From NCBI RefSeq assembly GCF_002149925.1, contig NZ_MSLT01000006.1, positions 558,001 to 622,000 on the forward strand: 64,000 nucleotides of DNA, given 5' to 3'. The position numbers and the translations under genes are program-made. This document shows positions 18,193 to 27,698 of the stretch, piece by piece; within the stretch, counting starts at the first letter, position 1, and each line of letters opens with the position of its first letter. The notes beneath the pieces were generated by a model. That model was given only the letters and a program-made list of their open reading frames with translations. It was not told the DNA's origin and did not search any database. The DNA is from Thioflexithrix psekupsensis (GTDB taxonomy: Bacteria > Pseudomonadota > Gammaproteobacteria > Beggiatoales > Beggiatoaceae).

Positions 18193-20028
18193 TTATTTTT
18201 CCCGTTCCCGCACATTCAATTCCACCTGCCAACGCGATTGACCTTGACGGGGAACGGCTTCTAAACGCAGCGTGCCAACTTCGGTCACTGCCGCGTGTAA
18301 GCGCACGGGGACAATGTCACCGGGCTGATACTCATCAGCAGGCAACGTGGCTTCAATGGCTTCTAATTCCACCAATTCAGCATCAGCCCACGTTTCCAAC
18401 AGCGTGCCGACCTGATCCTCCCGCCGCACAGATGAACCGAAAAAACGAAACCGCACCGATTCCCCGACCACTAAACCAAATTCCTGATCAGGCAAACGCG
18501 CCTCCGTGCCTTCTTCCATCCCAAAAGGCGCGACACACAAGGCTTCCAAAGGCGGCTCCATGCCCGGTACCGCAGGCATTGCGCCCTCAATCCCGACATA
18601 ATAAGCACTCGCCAAACCGCCCCGAATGCGCACACCATGCCCTTGTCGCACATAACCGTAATAAGCCGCCCCACGTCCCACTGCCAATTCCAAATCAATT
18701 CCCTGCAAAATACGCACAGGCGGCGCATTATCACTGGCTAACCATTGATTAATCACCGTTTCTACCCGCTGTGCCAGTAATTCAGATTGAAATACTCCAC
18801 CGTTAAACAATACCGCCGTAGGATGTAAAAAACGTGCGCCTTCGGGTAAGTTAAAACCTGATAATTCCGCTGTCGCTTGAATTTGGCGCGTGAGAAAAGC
18901 CGCTAAATGACGCGTCACCGCAGGGTCTTGGGCGTAAGGCAAACTAATTTTAGTTAAAGCCGCTCTAGGTCGTTGCTGTGGTTTATCCGTGACTTCAACT
19001 TGAGGAAAAAAGCCATTTACCAACACATTAATGACTTCCTCACGGGTTAATTCCGTGCGCAAACTGCCACCAATTAACTTAGAGGTTCGGCTGGGAACAA
19101 CAATGGGAATGGTGTTTAATTCCGCATCACTTAATAACTGTTCTTTTGCCACGCGACACGCATGAGTTAAGCCTTGAATTTGCCAATTTTCTAATGATTT
19201 TCCTTCGGCCGCTAATTTGGCTTTTAACACATAAGCCAATGCCAAATCCATATTGTCACCACCTAATAAAATATGATCGCCCACCGCCACGCGATTTAAC
19301 ACCAAATCGCCGTCTTGTTCCGTCACGGCGATCAGCGACAAATCTGTCGTACCGCCGCCCATATCAACCACTAAAATCACTTCGCCCACGCACACTTGTT
19401 TACGCCATTGTCCTTCGCTGGCTTGAATCCAACTGTATAACGCAGCTTGGGGTTCTTCCAACAAAATCGCTTGAGACAAGCCCGCGTCTTTGGCTGCGAC
19501 GACGGTTAAATCACGCGCAGCAGGATCGAAAGAAGCGGGAATAGTAATAATAACTTCTTGTTTTTCAATGGGATTGTCGGGGTTTTTATGATTCCATGCC
19601 TCGCGCAAATACGATAAATAAGCCGTTGTAGCTTCCAAAGGCGACACGGGCGACACTTCGCTAGGCGCGTCCAACGGCAAAAACGCCTGACGACAATCGA
19701 CTCCACTGTGACACAACCAACTTTTCGCACTAGAAACCAAACGGATCGGCGTTTGAATTCCACGACTGCGGGCAAATTCTCCCGTTACGCGTTGATTTTT
19801 CTCATTCCACGGTAGCGTTAAATCATTTGCGGCAAATTCGCTGTCATGAGGCAAATACAAAAACGATCCCAATACCGTCACATCATCCAGCGTGCCGGGC
19901 GCGGTCAACTGGGAAATAGGAAAGACTTTTTGTAAAACTTTTTCCCGTTCAGACTGGGTTAAATCCACATAAGAAAGTACACAATGTGTCGTACCTAAAT
20001 CAATACCGATACTGTAACGCGCACTCAC
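18193..20028 (-). CDS. Hsp70-like ATPase
   Basis: 611 residues from GTG 20028. This start overlaps the stop of the upstream DUF2760 gene as GTGA and places the conserved RYSIGIDLGTTHCVLSYV at the N-terminus. The actin-type ATPase motifs are complete: phosphate-1 IDLGTTH, phosphate-2 VVDMGGGTTDLSLIAV near residue 215, ILLEEPQAALYSW near 190, and the adenosine motif VLFNGGVFQSE near 430. The C-terminal substrate domain is divergent and shorter than in DnaK. No DnaJ or GrpE is nearby. Its coupling to DUF2760 is a recurring arrangement in proteobacteria, and the pair's function is not established. A chaperone-like role in the cytoplasm is inferred. Confidence 0.88.
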   Translation of the reverse strand: MSARYSIGIDLGTTHCVLSYVDLTQSEREKVLQKVFPISQLTAPGTLDDVTVLGSFLYLPHDSEFAANDLTLPWNEKNQRVTGEFARSRGIQTPIRLVSSAKSWLCHSGVDCRQAFLPLDAPSEVSPVSPLEATTAYLSYLREAWNHKNPDNPIEKQEVIITIPASFDPAARDLTVVAAKDAGLSQAILLEEPQAALYSWIQASEGQWRKQVCVGEVILVVDMGGGTTDLSLIAVTEQDGDLVLNRVAVGDHILLGGDNMDLALAYVLKAKLAAEGKSLENWQIQGLTHACRVAKEQLLSDAELNTIPIVVPSRTSKLIGGSLRTELTREEVINVLVNGFFPQVEVTDKPQQRPRAALTKISLPYAQDPAVTRHLAAFLTRQIQATAELSGFNLPEGARFLHPTAVLFNGGVFQSELLAQRVETVINQWLASDNAPPVRILQGIDLELAVGRGAAYYGYVRQGHGVRIRGGLASAYYVGIEGAMPAVPGMEPPLEALCVAPFGMEEGTEARLPDQEFGLVVGESVRFRFFGSSVRREDQVGTLLETWADAELVELEAIEATLPADEYQPGDIVPVRLHAAVTEVGTLRLEAVPRQGQSRWQVELNVREREK

Positions 20029-20597
20029 AATTCCACCTCCGCAGGCGCAATGACACGACAATCGTGATCCGCTACCAATTTAGGTAAACGCACCTCCGCC
20101 GCATACCAACCACAATGAATAAGCGTCCCTGTAAACGGTGCTTGTCCCAATAATTTGCCCGTTAAACGTAATTTACTGGCATCGAAACCTTCAGGAACAG
20201 TAATTCGTGACATTTCATTTTCGCTGCGCACAGGCTGTAAAGACAAATGTTGTTGTATAACTTTTCGACTGCCTTCATGCACCACTCGCGCCGCGGCACC
20301 AATGTCCGCATCAGAAAAGGCTTGTATATCTTCATGAATAAAATCAAGAAAACGCGCTTCTTGCTGCAACAAAGCCAGCAGTTGCAACGCCGAACGTGGA
20401 TCAGTTTCTTCAATGGGGGCAATGGTTGCTTTTTCTTCTGAATATTCCACTTGAGATTCGGGAGCAGATTCAATCTCAGATAAAGACTTTTTCTCTGGGG
20501 ATAATTGCGAGTAAATTTGTGTGGCTAATTCACGGTTAAATAAAATTGAAAAAGCCAAACGCAATCGTTCTAAAAAAGAAAGGGCGGTTTGTGTCAT
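20025..20597 (-). CDS. DUF2760 domain-containing protein
   Basis: 190 residues. A variable, acidic N-terminal half (LSPEKKSLSEIESAPESQVE) precedes the conserved C-terminal half: LQLLALLQQEARFLDFIHED, VVHEGSRKVIQQHL and FTGTLIHCGWYAAEVRLPKL, the pattern of DUF2760. Its stop overlaps the GTG start of the Hsp70-like gene by 4 bases, so the two are translationally coupled and probably form a complex or client pair. No catalytic motif is recognised. Confidence 0.8.
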   Translation of the reverse strand: MTQTALSFLERLRLAFSILFNRELATQIYSQLSPEKKSLSEIESAPESQVEYSEEKATIAPIEETDPRSALQLLALLQQEARFLDFIHEDIQAFSDADIGAAARVVHEGSRKVIQQHLSLQPVRSENEMSRITVPEGFDASKLRLTGKLLGQAPFTGTLIHCGWYAAEVRLPKLVADHDCRVIAPAEVEL

Positions 20598-20652
20598 AAC
20601 AGGCTCTCTTTATAGGGATAAATAACCGCTTTTAATGACGGGAAAATAAACA

Positions 20653-20958
20653 TTATTCGTGTAAATAACCTAAACGAAAACGCTCTCTGGCTTGACGGCG
20701 GCTTAATTCGCTGTTAATTAAACATTGCAATTGATGCAATTGTTCATCGGATAACTCAGCCGCTTGAGATTCTGACAATTCAAACAAAGGTTTTAACGTG
20801 TGGGCAGTTTGATCCAATTGTGCCAACGCCGCCGAGTGTTGTGCCAAAACTCGATTTAATTCAGCTAATTGTCTTTCTACTTCAACAAACTTACGTTCAT
20901 GCTGTACGGCGCGGGTCATCAGCAATTTAACGCGCTGCTCAATAAGATCATTAGACAT
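20653..20958 (-). CDS. small coiled-coil protein of unknown function
   Basis: 101 residues, highly charged and almost entirely helical, with heptad-like spacing in VEVERQLAELNRVLAQHSAA and SDEQLHQLQCLINSELSRRQ. No known domain recognised. It is the first gene of the run leading into DUF2760 and the Hsp70-like gene (55-base gap), so it may be an accessory subunit of that pair. Confidence 0.65.
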   Translation of the reverse strand: MSNDLIEQRVKLLMTRAVQHERKFVEVERQLAELNRVLAQHSAALAQLDQTAHTLKPLFELSESQAAELSDEQLHQLQCLINSELSRRQARERFRLGYLHE

Positions 20959-20986
20959 TTAGGATGCTCCTTAAAATAGCTCACAT

Positions 20987-22507
20987 TTAATACTGTTTTT
21001 TCAAAAGGGATTTATCTAATTTGCCCGCACCTGTTTTTGGCAATTCATCGACAAAACGGAAAAATTTAGGCATTTTATAAGCGGCTAAACGCTCGCTACA
21101 ATATTCACGCAATGCTGATTCGGTTAATAAATAATCTCGCAACACAATAAAAGCACAAACCACTTCACCCCATTTATCATCAGGCACGCCAATGACTGCG
21201 GCTTCAGCAATTTTTGGATGACCGTATAAAACACTTTCTATTTCGGCAGGATAAATATTTTCTCCCCCAGAAATAATCATTTCTTTAGAACGTCCCACAA
21301 TGGTGTAATAACCTTCTTCATCCCGAATCGCCAAATCCCCCGTATGCAGCCAACCATCCGGCATGGCTTTGTGTGTCGCTTCTGGATTACACCAATACCC
21401 ATTAAACACATGCTCACCCCGAATCAGTAATTCACCAATCTCATCTGTATGGCAAATTTGTCCTTCGCCATTGCGCAACTGAATCTCGATGTGAAACAAC
21501 GGAAAGCCCACCGCACCGGGTTTACGTCTCACATCAGCAGGGGGAAGAAAAAAAGTGTTGGGGCCTGCCTCGGTCAAACCATAGCCTGTTTTAAAATCAA
21601 TCCCTTTTTCCCAAAATTTTTCAAAAACGGGTAAAGGACAAGGCGCACCCCCACTAATCACCATTTTTAAACGACTAAAATCCGCTTTTTCCCAACGCGG
21701 ATGTTGCTGCATTAAAATAAACATGGTCGGCACACCAAAAAATAAAGTCGCACCACCCGATTCAATTAAATCAAAAGTCTGTTCCACATTAAATTGCTGG
21801 CATAATAAACTGCTACCGCCCACATAAACTAAAGGAGAAGTAAACACATTTAAACCGCCCGTATGAAATAATGGCGCATTTAAAATAGCCACATCATTTT
21901 CGGTAATGTTCCAGCTAATTAATGTGTTAATGGCATTGGTTTGAATGGCGCGATAACTGAGCATTGCGCCCTTAGGTAAACCCGTCGTTCCTCCAGTATA
22001 ACAAATAACCCAAGTATCATCTGGGCGACAATGCGGCGATTCTAAGGGCGTTGTGGGATAATTTTCACGAGTATGAAATAAAATATCTTGGGGTCGCGCT
22101 TTTTCTTCTAACGCTATCCACTGTTTAATATCAGGTAATTCTTTATAAAGGCGTTCAATAGTGGTTTTAAATGCTTTAGAATAAAATAAAATTTTCGGCT
22201 CTGCTTCACGAATAATGCTAGATAATTCATAAGCCGTTAATCGCCAATTTAAGGCTTGTAAAATGCTTCCCAATTTATTACAGGCAAACCAAATATCTAA
22301 ATAAGCCATAGAATTACTGGCTAAAATTGCAATTCGATCTCCCGAACGCACACCCAAATGTTGAATAAAATGAGCGGTACAATTGGCTTGAGCATTCCAT
22401 TGGGCATAAGTAAAATGACGTTGGGTAATCGTATCGACAATGGCGACTTTTTCTGGAGAAAATTGAGCGCGCCGAGCAAGCCAATCAGGAATATAAGGAC
22501 TGGGCAT
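20987..22507 (-). CDS. acyl-CoA synthetase (AMP-forming)
   Basis: 506 residues from ATG 22507, which has GGGGGAG 8 bases upstream; an in-frame GTG five codons earlier is less likely. Adenylate-forming motifs are present: the P-loop-like CYTGGTTGLPKGAMLSY near residue 165, GYGLTEAGPNTF near 310, GWLHTGDLAIRDEEGYY near 385, GRSKEMIISGGENIYPAEIE near 405, and the catalytic lysine in PKTGAGKLDK near the end. It would activate a fatty or other carboxylic acid as acyl-AMP and then acyl-CoA. Chain length cannot be read from sequence. It lies 28 bases upstream of the coiled-coil gene and may share its transcript. Confidence 0.88.
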   Translation of the reverse strand: MPSPYIPDWLARRAQFSPEKVAIVDTITQRHFTYAQWNAQANCTAHFIQHLGVRSGDRIAILASNSMAYLDIWFACNKLGSILQALNWRLTAYELSSIIREAEPKILFYSKAFKTTIERLYKELPDIKQWIALEEKARPQDILFHTRENYPTTPLESPHCRPDDTWVICYTGGTTGLPKGAMLSYRAIQTNAINTLISWNITENDVAILNAPLFHTGGLNVFTSPLVYVGGSSLLCQQFNVEQTFDLIESGGATLFFGVPTMFILMQQHPRWEKADFSRLKMVISGGAPCPLPVFEKFWEKGIDFKTGYGLTEAGPNTFFLPPADVRRKPGAVGFPLFHIEIQLRNGEGQICHTDEIGELLIRGEHVFNGYWCNPEATHKAMPDGWLHTGDLAIRDEEGYYTIVGRSKEMIISGGENIYPAEIESVLYGHPKIAEAAVIGVPDDKWGEVVCAFIVLRDYLLTESALREYCSERLAAYKMPKFFRFVDELPKTGAGKLDKSLLKKQY

Positions 22508-22548
22508 GATTTTCTCCCCCACATCTCTGAGAAAACATAAAAAACTTT

Positions 22549-23004
22549 TTATAAAAGACGTTTATGACGAAAGAAATCCTTTAACCGTGCGCCACAGCTT
22601 TCTGCCAAAACTCCACCGAGGCAGTCGATATGATGATTGTGGCGCAAATCACGTAAAACATCGAATCGGCTGCCTGTTGCCCCAGTTTTTGGGTCATAAG
22701 CCCCAAAAACAACCCGTTTCACTCGCGCATGAACCAATGCCCCCGCACACATCACACATGGCTCTAAAGTGACGTACAAAGTGGTGTCTAATAAACGGTA
22801 ATTATTCAATTGTTTAGCGGCTTGACGCACGGCCACGATTTCAGCATGCGCACTGGGATCACACTGGATGACCGTTTGATTCCAGCCCTGTGCCAATTCC
22901 TGCCCATTATGCACCAAAATAGCCCCAACAGGAATTTCCCCTTGTTGTGCTGCGTAATCTGCCCATACTAAGGCGCGTTGCATCCACCATTCATCTTGCG
23001 TCAT
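22549..23004 (-). CDS. tadA: tRNA-specific adenosine deaminase TadA
   Basis: 151 residues. The zinc and catalytic motifs HAEIVAVRQA and LEPCVMCAGALVHARVKRVV, plus FGAYDPKTGATGS, are those of TadA. The enzyme converts A34 to inosine in the tRNA-Arg anticodon, which allows reading of CGN codons. An essential, cytoplasmic housekeeping enzyme. The next gene upstream (23014-23415) ends 9 bases before it. Confidence 0.95.
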   Translation of the reverse strand: MTQDEWWMQRALVWADYAAQQGEIPVGAILVHNGQELAQGWNQTVIQCDPSAHAEIVAVRQAAKQLNNYRLLDTTLYVTLEPCVMCAGALVHARVKRVVFGAYDPKTGATGSRFDVLRDLRHNHHIDCLGGVLAESCGARLKDFFRHKRLL

Positions 23005-23013
23005 TTTTATTGC

Positions 23014-23415
23014 TCAAGAAGAAATCCCAATATCACGACGCGCCGTAGAAATAGTAATGGTAAAGCCCGCAATCACATCAATCATAGCGATTAAAGTCAA
23101 CATAAAAAAAGTAGAAGTTCCCGCAGGTGGCCAAATTAAAAACGTCACCAAACTGGCAATAAAAACACCTAAAGATAATATATGATCAACAATCGAAATG
23201 GCACTGGTACGAGTTGCCTTAAAAATTTCAATATAAAGCAGGAAAATAGCCAATATCACTAAGAAATCAGCCACATTTAATACCCATTGCGTTTCTGACA
23301 CCAAAGTTAAAGTAAATAACTCAGTGCTGTCCATCACGCCTAAATAACCAAGACCAATTAGACAATAAAGTAAAATTGGCACGCCAATTAAAGGAAATAA
23401 ATTAAGAATAAACAT
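23014..23415 (-). CDS. small four-helix membrane protein, unknown
   Basis: 133 residues with about four membrane segments: LFPLIGVPILLYCLIGLGYL, VLNVADFLVILAIFLLYIEI, HILSLGVFIASLVTFLIW and FFMLTLIAMIDVIAGFTI. A short basic loop (KATRTSA) lies between the second and third. No family recognised. Located between ssb and tadA on the same strand. Likely an inner-membrane protein. Confidence 0.7.
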   Translation of the reverse strand: MFILNLFPLIGVPILLYCLIGLGYLGVMDSTELFTLTLVSETQWVLNVADFLVILAIFLLYIEIFKATRTSAISIVDHILSLGVFIASLVTFLIWPPAGTSTFFMLTLIAMIDVIAGFTITISTARRDIGISS

Positions 23416-23493
23416 ATCCTATGTGTCTCCTATTAATGAACGGATTAATGAAATTATTTTAACATCAATCCGCTCAATATTTAATGCACTTCA

Positions 23494-24045
23494 TTAAAAT
23501 GGAATATCATCATCAAAATCGCTGGGCGGCGGAGAAGATGCCGTTGCTGGACGTGCAGGAGCAGCGGGCGCACCCGAGGGCGGATAATTGTAGTTATTTC
23601 CGCCACTGCTGTAACCCGCAGGCGCAGCGGAAACCGCTGGGGCCGCATAACTTTGATTGCCTTGTTGAGCCGCATCAGGCGGCATATTGGGCGCGCCTTC
23701 CCCACGTCCGCCCAACATTTGCATCTCATTGGCGACGATTTCTGTCGTATAACGTTCAGTTCCTGATTGATCCTGCCACTTGCGTGTTTGTAAACGACCT
23801 TCAATATAAACTTGTGAGCCTTTACGCAAATACTGCCCCGCCACCTCGGCCAAACGCGCAAACATCACCACCCGATGCCATTCTGTGCGGGTTTGCCATT
23901 GATTGGTCTGTTTATCCAGCCAATTCTCGTTAGTTGCCACATTCAACGTTGTCATGGCATTCCCCGTCGCCGCATAACGCACTTCAGGATCAGCTCCCAA
24001 ATGACCAATTAAAATGACCTTATTAACACCTTTGGACATTGTCAC
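23494..24045 (-). CDS. ssb: single-stranded DNA-binding protein
   Basis: 183 residues. The OB-fold domain (residues 1-115) starts [20 protein letters not shown] and contains [21 protein letters not shown] Gly/Pro/Ala-rich disordered linker follows, then the acidic tip DFDDDIPF that recruits partner proteins. SSB protects and organises single-stranded DNA in replication, recombination and repair. It follows the MFS gene by 26 bases. Confidence 0.96.
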   Translation of the reverse strand: MTMSKGVNKVILIGHLGADPEVRYAATGNAMTTLNVATNENWLDKQTNQWQTRTEWHRVVMFARLAEVAGQYLRKGSQVYIEGRLQTRKWQDQSGTERYTTEIVANEMQMLGGRGEGAPNMPPDAAQQGNQSYAAPAVSAAPAGYSSGGNNYNYPPSGAPAAPARPATASSPPPSDFDDDIPF

Positions 24046-24071
24046 TAAAACTCCTTCATTCCAACTTTATT

Positions 24072-25454
24072 TTAAGAACGATTTACTTCAGCAATTGCTA
24101 AATCTAAAGCGTTCACATCTAATAAATTGCGATCAACTTTTAAATAGGCCACTTGTTCTTCAATAATGACCACCGCTTCCGCAACACCTGTAATTTGCAA
24201 TAAACGCTGATTTAACGCATGGGCTTGACCTTGCGATAACTGACCAATATTTAATAAATAATTGGTTAAATAACGTAATGGTTGCATGGTCACTGCAAAA
24301 ATAAACCACAATCCAACCAGTAAAGTACACACCATAAATAAAGTAAAATCACTATAATGATGGTGTAAAAATCCACCACCTACGCCTCCCAAAAACGCCC
24401 CAAAAAATTGAGAAGTAGAATAAACTCCCATCGCGGTGCCTTTACTGCCAGCGTGCGCCAATTTACTGACTAAAGAAGGCAGCAAAGCCTCTAGTAAATT
24501 AAACGCAAAAAAGTACAGCAATAAACCAAATATTAACCCCAATAAACTGCTCATCCATCCCAATAAAAACTGTGCCACACCTAAAATAGCAATCGCAATA
24601 ATAAAAATTTCTTTTAATTGCTTCTTTTTTTCCCCAATAATAATAAACGGTAATGCCGCACTAATTGAAAGCAAAAGCACCAGCAAATAAACCCACCAAT
24701 GTTGCTCAGGCACCAGCACATCTCGCAACGATAAAGGCAACACCACAAAAGTCGCTGTCAAAGTGAAATGTAAAATTAAAATGCCCATATCCAAACGCAA
24801 CAATTGCCAATCCCCTAAAACACGAATAAATTGCGTAGGCACAGATTCCGCATCTCGGTGCAAACGACACACGGGCGGATCAGGAATAAAACCGTATAAA
24901 ACCGCAATAGCCACCAAAGCCAGCATCGCCGTAAACCAAAAAATCCCCGCCACTCCAATCCAATGGTTCAAAATCGGCCCCACCGCCAAAGCCAATAAAA
25001 ACGCCATGCCAATCGTCATTCCCAACATCGCCATGGCTTGGGTGCGGTGATCTTCGCGGGTCAAATCAGCCGTTAAAGCCAAAATTGCCGCCGCAATCGC
25101 CCCCGAACCTTGTAGCGCACGTCCAATAATCACCCCCGTGATACTATCAGAGGTTGCCGCCACCACGCTGCCTATCGCAAAAATAAATAACCCTATGGTA
25201 ATCACAGGTTTACGACCAAATCGATCCGACAACATGCCAAAAGGAATTTGGAAACAGGCTTGCGTCAGCCCATAAATGCCAATCGCCATCCCGACCAATA
25301 TCGGTGTTACACCATCCAAGTTTTCGGCATACAAAGCAAATACCGGCAAAATCATAAATAAGCCCAGCATTCGCAAAGACATAATCCCCGCCAAACCAAA
25401 AACAGCACGTTTTTCCAAGGCGGTCATCGCTTGAGTTGAAGACACTGCATTCAT
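24072..25454 (-). CDS. yajR: MFS transporter, YajR type
   Basis: 460 residues, twelve membrane segments. The MFS motif A is GMLSDRFGRKPVITIGLF near residue 72. After the last membrane helix, residues about 390-460 form a soluble ferredoxin-like domain (VAEAVVIIEEQVAYLKVDRN), matching the YAM domain of E. coli YajR. The adjacency to ssb is common in gammaproteobacteria. It is a proton-driven drug or metabolite exporter; the substrate is unknown. Symbol given by architecture. Confidence 0.85.
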   Translation of the reverse strand: MNAVSSTQAMTALEKRAVFGLAGIMSLRMLGLFMILPVFALYAENLDGVTPILVGMAIGIYGLTQACFQIPFGMLSDRFGRKPVITIGLFIFAIGSVVAATSDSITGVIIGRALQGSGAIAAAILALTADLTREDHRTQAMAMLGMTIGMAFLLALAVGPILNHWIGVAGIFWFTAMLALVAIAVLYGFIPDPPVCRLHRDAESVPTQFIRVLGDWQLLRLDMGILILHFTLTATFVVLPLSLRDVLVPEQHWWVYLLVLLLSISAALPFIIIGEKKKQLKEIFIIAIAILGVAQFLLGWMSSLLGLIFGLLLYFFAFNLLEALLPSLVSKLAHAGSKGTAMGVYSTSQFFGAFLGGVGGGFLHHHYSDFTLFMVCTLLVGLWFIFAVTMQPLRYLTNYLLNIGQLSQGQAHALNQRLLQITGVAEAVVIIEEQVAYLKVDRNLLDVNALDLAIAEVNRS

Positions 25455-25676
25455 AAGTTATCAATTCAAAAATTCAGGCTGTAACAAAATTGTACAGGAT
25501 CAAAAAGAAAAGGTGATAAAATTGACATTATATCAGCTTGTTTGAATCAGAATTTACAGAATTTTTTAATTTGCAGAATGAATGCTTCTCCTATTAAATT
25601 TTTTAATTTTTAGAACAAAAAAATTATCAATTCTAATTCAGATAAAAATCAATCAGTTATATTTAATACGGTAGAA

Positions 25677-26510
25677 TTATAACCACTCAAGCCGTGCTTC
25701 CCCAATCATGGATTGATCGGGGGATAAGCGTTGGACGGGATCGGCATTTTCAGTGCGTCGCAAGTGGGCTTCTAATAAATCTGTGGTCATCAATTGTTGT
25801 GATTCGGGAACAAGTAAAATTAATGTATTTTCATCATTTTCTTTAAAACCAGCATATTGCCGTCGCAAACGCTCAATTAAATGTTTGTCTGGATGAAAAA
25901 CCATTAATTTTTTATATTCATCAAGGGGTTCTGGAGGATAAATTGCTGTTGATTCTCCCGTAAATTTCGCCCGTTCCAATCGCGTCATATTTAATGTAAT
26001 TCTTTTAGGTTCAGCCCGTTGTTGTAATTGTAAATAACCGCTGTCACTGCCGGGAACAATACGCAACACCTTCCCCACCAGCGTCCGCGGAGACCACGGC
26101 TTCCCCATTCGACGCAATTGACGATAAGACACGTAAACCTCTCGCTGCTCCACCTCAGCCAACAGTAAACAACGCAATGTCGCTGATAATAAACGCGGTT
26201 TCAGCGGAGAATGTAACCAGCCCTCTCCCATCAACCACCGCGTGGCATCATGAGTGGCTTTGGAATCAATACGCAAAATTTTACTGCCATTGTGGTAGCT
26301 GATGTCGTCACAAAAATCAGCGTAACGCCTTAAATCTTCATAAAGCGTACGCCGAGACGGCAAAGAAAAATGAGCCTGTTCCAACCATTTGCTGTAATCA
26401 GCTAATTTACACTCTCCATACGACTTACGTCGCAAATGCCGCTCTAAAATAATTAAACGCGCCATCCGCGGTTCTTCAAAAGGGGAATAAGGTAAGGTCT
26501 TTAATATCAT
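25677..26510 (-). CDS. WYL-type transcriptional regulator
   Basis: 277 residues. The N-terminal part is a winged-helix-like region (MARLIILERHLRRKSYGECK, SLPSRRTLYEDLRRYADF; residues 15-75). The central part is WYL-like (LLLAEVEQREVYVSYRQLRR, then WSPRTLVGKVLRIVPG). A C-terminal extension follows (LMVFHPDKHLIERLRRQYAG). WYL proteins sense nucleic acids or nucleotides and often control defence or stress genes. No defence operon lies next to it. It is divergent from the bufferin gene and could regulate it or itself. The WYL call is by pattern and not certain. Confidence 0.65.
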   Translation of the reverse strand: MILKTLPYSPFEEPRMARLIILERHLRRKSYGECKLADYSKWLEQAHFSLPSRRTLYEDLRRYADFCDDISYHNGSKILRIDSKATHDATRWLMGEGWLHSPLKPRLLSATLRCLLLAEVEQREVYVSYRQLRRMGKPWSPRTLVGKVLRIVPGSDSGYLQLQQRAEPKRITLNMTRLERAKFTGESTAIYPPEPLDEYKKLMVFHPDKHLIERLRRQYAGFKENDENTLILLVPESQQLMTTDLLEAHLRRTENADPVQRLSPDQSMIGEARLEWL

Positions 26511-26629
26511 GAAGAAAATGCGTAAAAGAAGTGGATGTTATCACAATAAACCCGTGGCTTATGTCTACTTTATCATTTACGGTTTGTATTTTTAAGAACA
26601 ATGACGGGGGATTTAACGGTTTTTTGTTG

Positions 26630-26659
26630 TTGTCCTCTTTTGGGGTGGTTCTTTATAAT
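26630..26659 (+). promoter_or_regulatory. candidate sigma70 promoter of the bufferin gene
   Basis: TTGTCC at 26630-26635 and a perfect TATAAT at 26654-26659, 18 bases apart, about 58 bases before the ATG at 26718. No ECF-type element is obvious. Confidence 0.45.
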
Positions 26660-26717
26660 TGTTTTCGATGACCCTATTTCTGCATTTCCTGTTCAACTTG
26701 CAAATGGAGTTTTTTTT

Positions 26718-26996
26718 ATGAAAAACAATGTGGCTTATACCGCATTAGCGGGCGTATTGGCATTGGGCGCGGCGGCATCAACTGCCCATTCTACCCAAGT
26801 AGCGGCCGAAGAGGCTACTGTAGAGCGTTGTGCGGGAATTGTGAAGGCAGGAATGAACGACTGCGGCACCAGCAAACACGCCTGCGCCGGACAAGCTAAA
26901 GTGGATAACGATCCCGAAGAATGGATTCTTGTCCCCACGGGAACATGTGCCAAAATCACAGGCGGCAAAGTTCTCACCGGAGAAGCCAGCCATTAA
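26718..26996 (+). CDS. bufferin-like metallophore (DUF2282, BufA type), orphan
   Basis: 92 residues from ATG 26718, preceded by GGAG at 26706-26709. A signal peptide ([21 protein letters not shown]) is followed by a short mature peptide with four cysteines in the DUF2282 pattern: [20 protein letters not shown] and later VPTGTC. The [18 protein letters not shown] block is also typical. Characterised bufferins sequester copper or related metals and are matured by the BufB/BufC (DUF692/DUF2063) enzymes. Neither partner is nearby here, so it is either served in trans or unmodified. Confidence 0.85.
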   Translation: MKNNVAYTALAGVLALGAAASTAHSTQVAAEEATVERCAGIVKAGMNDCGTSKHACAGQAKVDNDPEEWILVPTGTCAKITGGKVLTGEASH

Positions 26997-27032
26997 CAGG
27001 GTTATAAAATCGATGGGATTGGCGTGATTAAT

Positions 27033-27067
27033 GAGGGATAATACTGCATAATGTGGTGTTATCCTTC
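27033..27067 (+). terminator. hairpin after the bufferin gene
   Basis: A stem of about 12 bp (GAGGGATAATAC with GTGTTATCCTTC, with G-U pairs) and an 11-base loop, followed at once by a second small hairpin (TTCTCT/AGAGAA). The U-tract is weak. It probably ends or attenuates the bufferin transcript before the next gene. Confidence 0.5.
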
Positions 27068-27108
27068 TCTGTTTTGAGAGAAAAATACAGTAAAAATAAG
27101 GAAATAAT

Positions 27109-27528
27109 ATGTTAAATCAACGCGTTATTATTTATCACAAACAAGCCACCAGCGCACGGACTTTATTTTTATGTCAGAATAAAACCGTTTGTTTACCCTC
27201 AGGTTTACCCACCTTATCTGGTTTACTAGAAGACGAAATGACTCCGCCAGAGATAGATCACGCCTTAACCGAACAGTTACAACATCTCGCCGGTCGGTTA
27301 AATTTACAAGCCCATCAACTGGTGATTGATGAAGAGTTTTGTGCGCAGGTTGATGCGCCTGATGGGGCGATCACGGTATTTTTAGCGCGTTGTCAGGACA
27401 TTGATCCGCCTCGGTCTGCGGTGGCCGCGCAGGGGGGACAATCTATTGCGTTGACAGAAGCCCGCCAACTGCCACCCACAGAATTGGCATTGTTACGGCT
27501 GGCCTATCAGGTGATTATGGAAGGATAA
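27109..27528 (+). CDS. hypothetical protein
   Basis: 139 residues; AAGGA lies upstream of ATG 27109. Soluble, no signal peptide. Segments seen: RTLFLCQNKTVCLPSGLPT, LTEQLQHLAGRLNLQAHQLV, and a C-terminal RQLPPTELALLRLAYQVIME helix. The PDGAITVFLARCQDID / LTEARQLPPTELALLRLAYQ pattern looks like a small alpha/beta domain, but I do not recognise the family. It sits between the bufferin-like and FeoA-domain genes. Confidence 0.6.
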   Translation: MLNQRVIIYHKQATSARTLFLCQNKTVCLPSGLPTLSGLLEDEMTPPEIDHALTEQLQHLAGRLNLQAHQLVIDEEFCAQVDAPDGAITVFLARCQDIDPPRSAVAAQGGQSIALTEARQLPPTELALLRLAYQVIMEG

Positions 27529-27698
27529 GCCACAGCCATCATCAGTAAGAATTCCCAAAAAAGTGAAAGAAAATCAACACAGCGAGTTTGTTTACACTGC
27601 GCCAAAGCAGCCGCGAAAAGATTTTACTTGCTTGTGCAAATAAAAATTATTATTATTTACACATAAATCGCACATTACTTTTTTCGGAGATTCACAAG

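Noticed and set aside
25677-26510. A CapW/BrxR-type regulator of a defence island
   Set aside because: The WYL-like protein has no defence genes beside it; its divergent neighbour is a bufferin-like gene.
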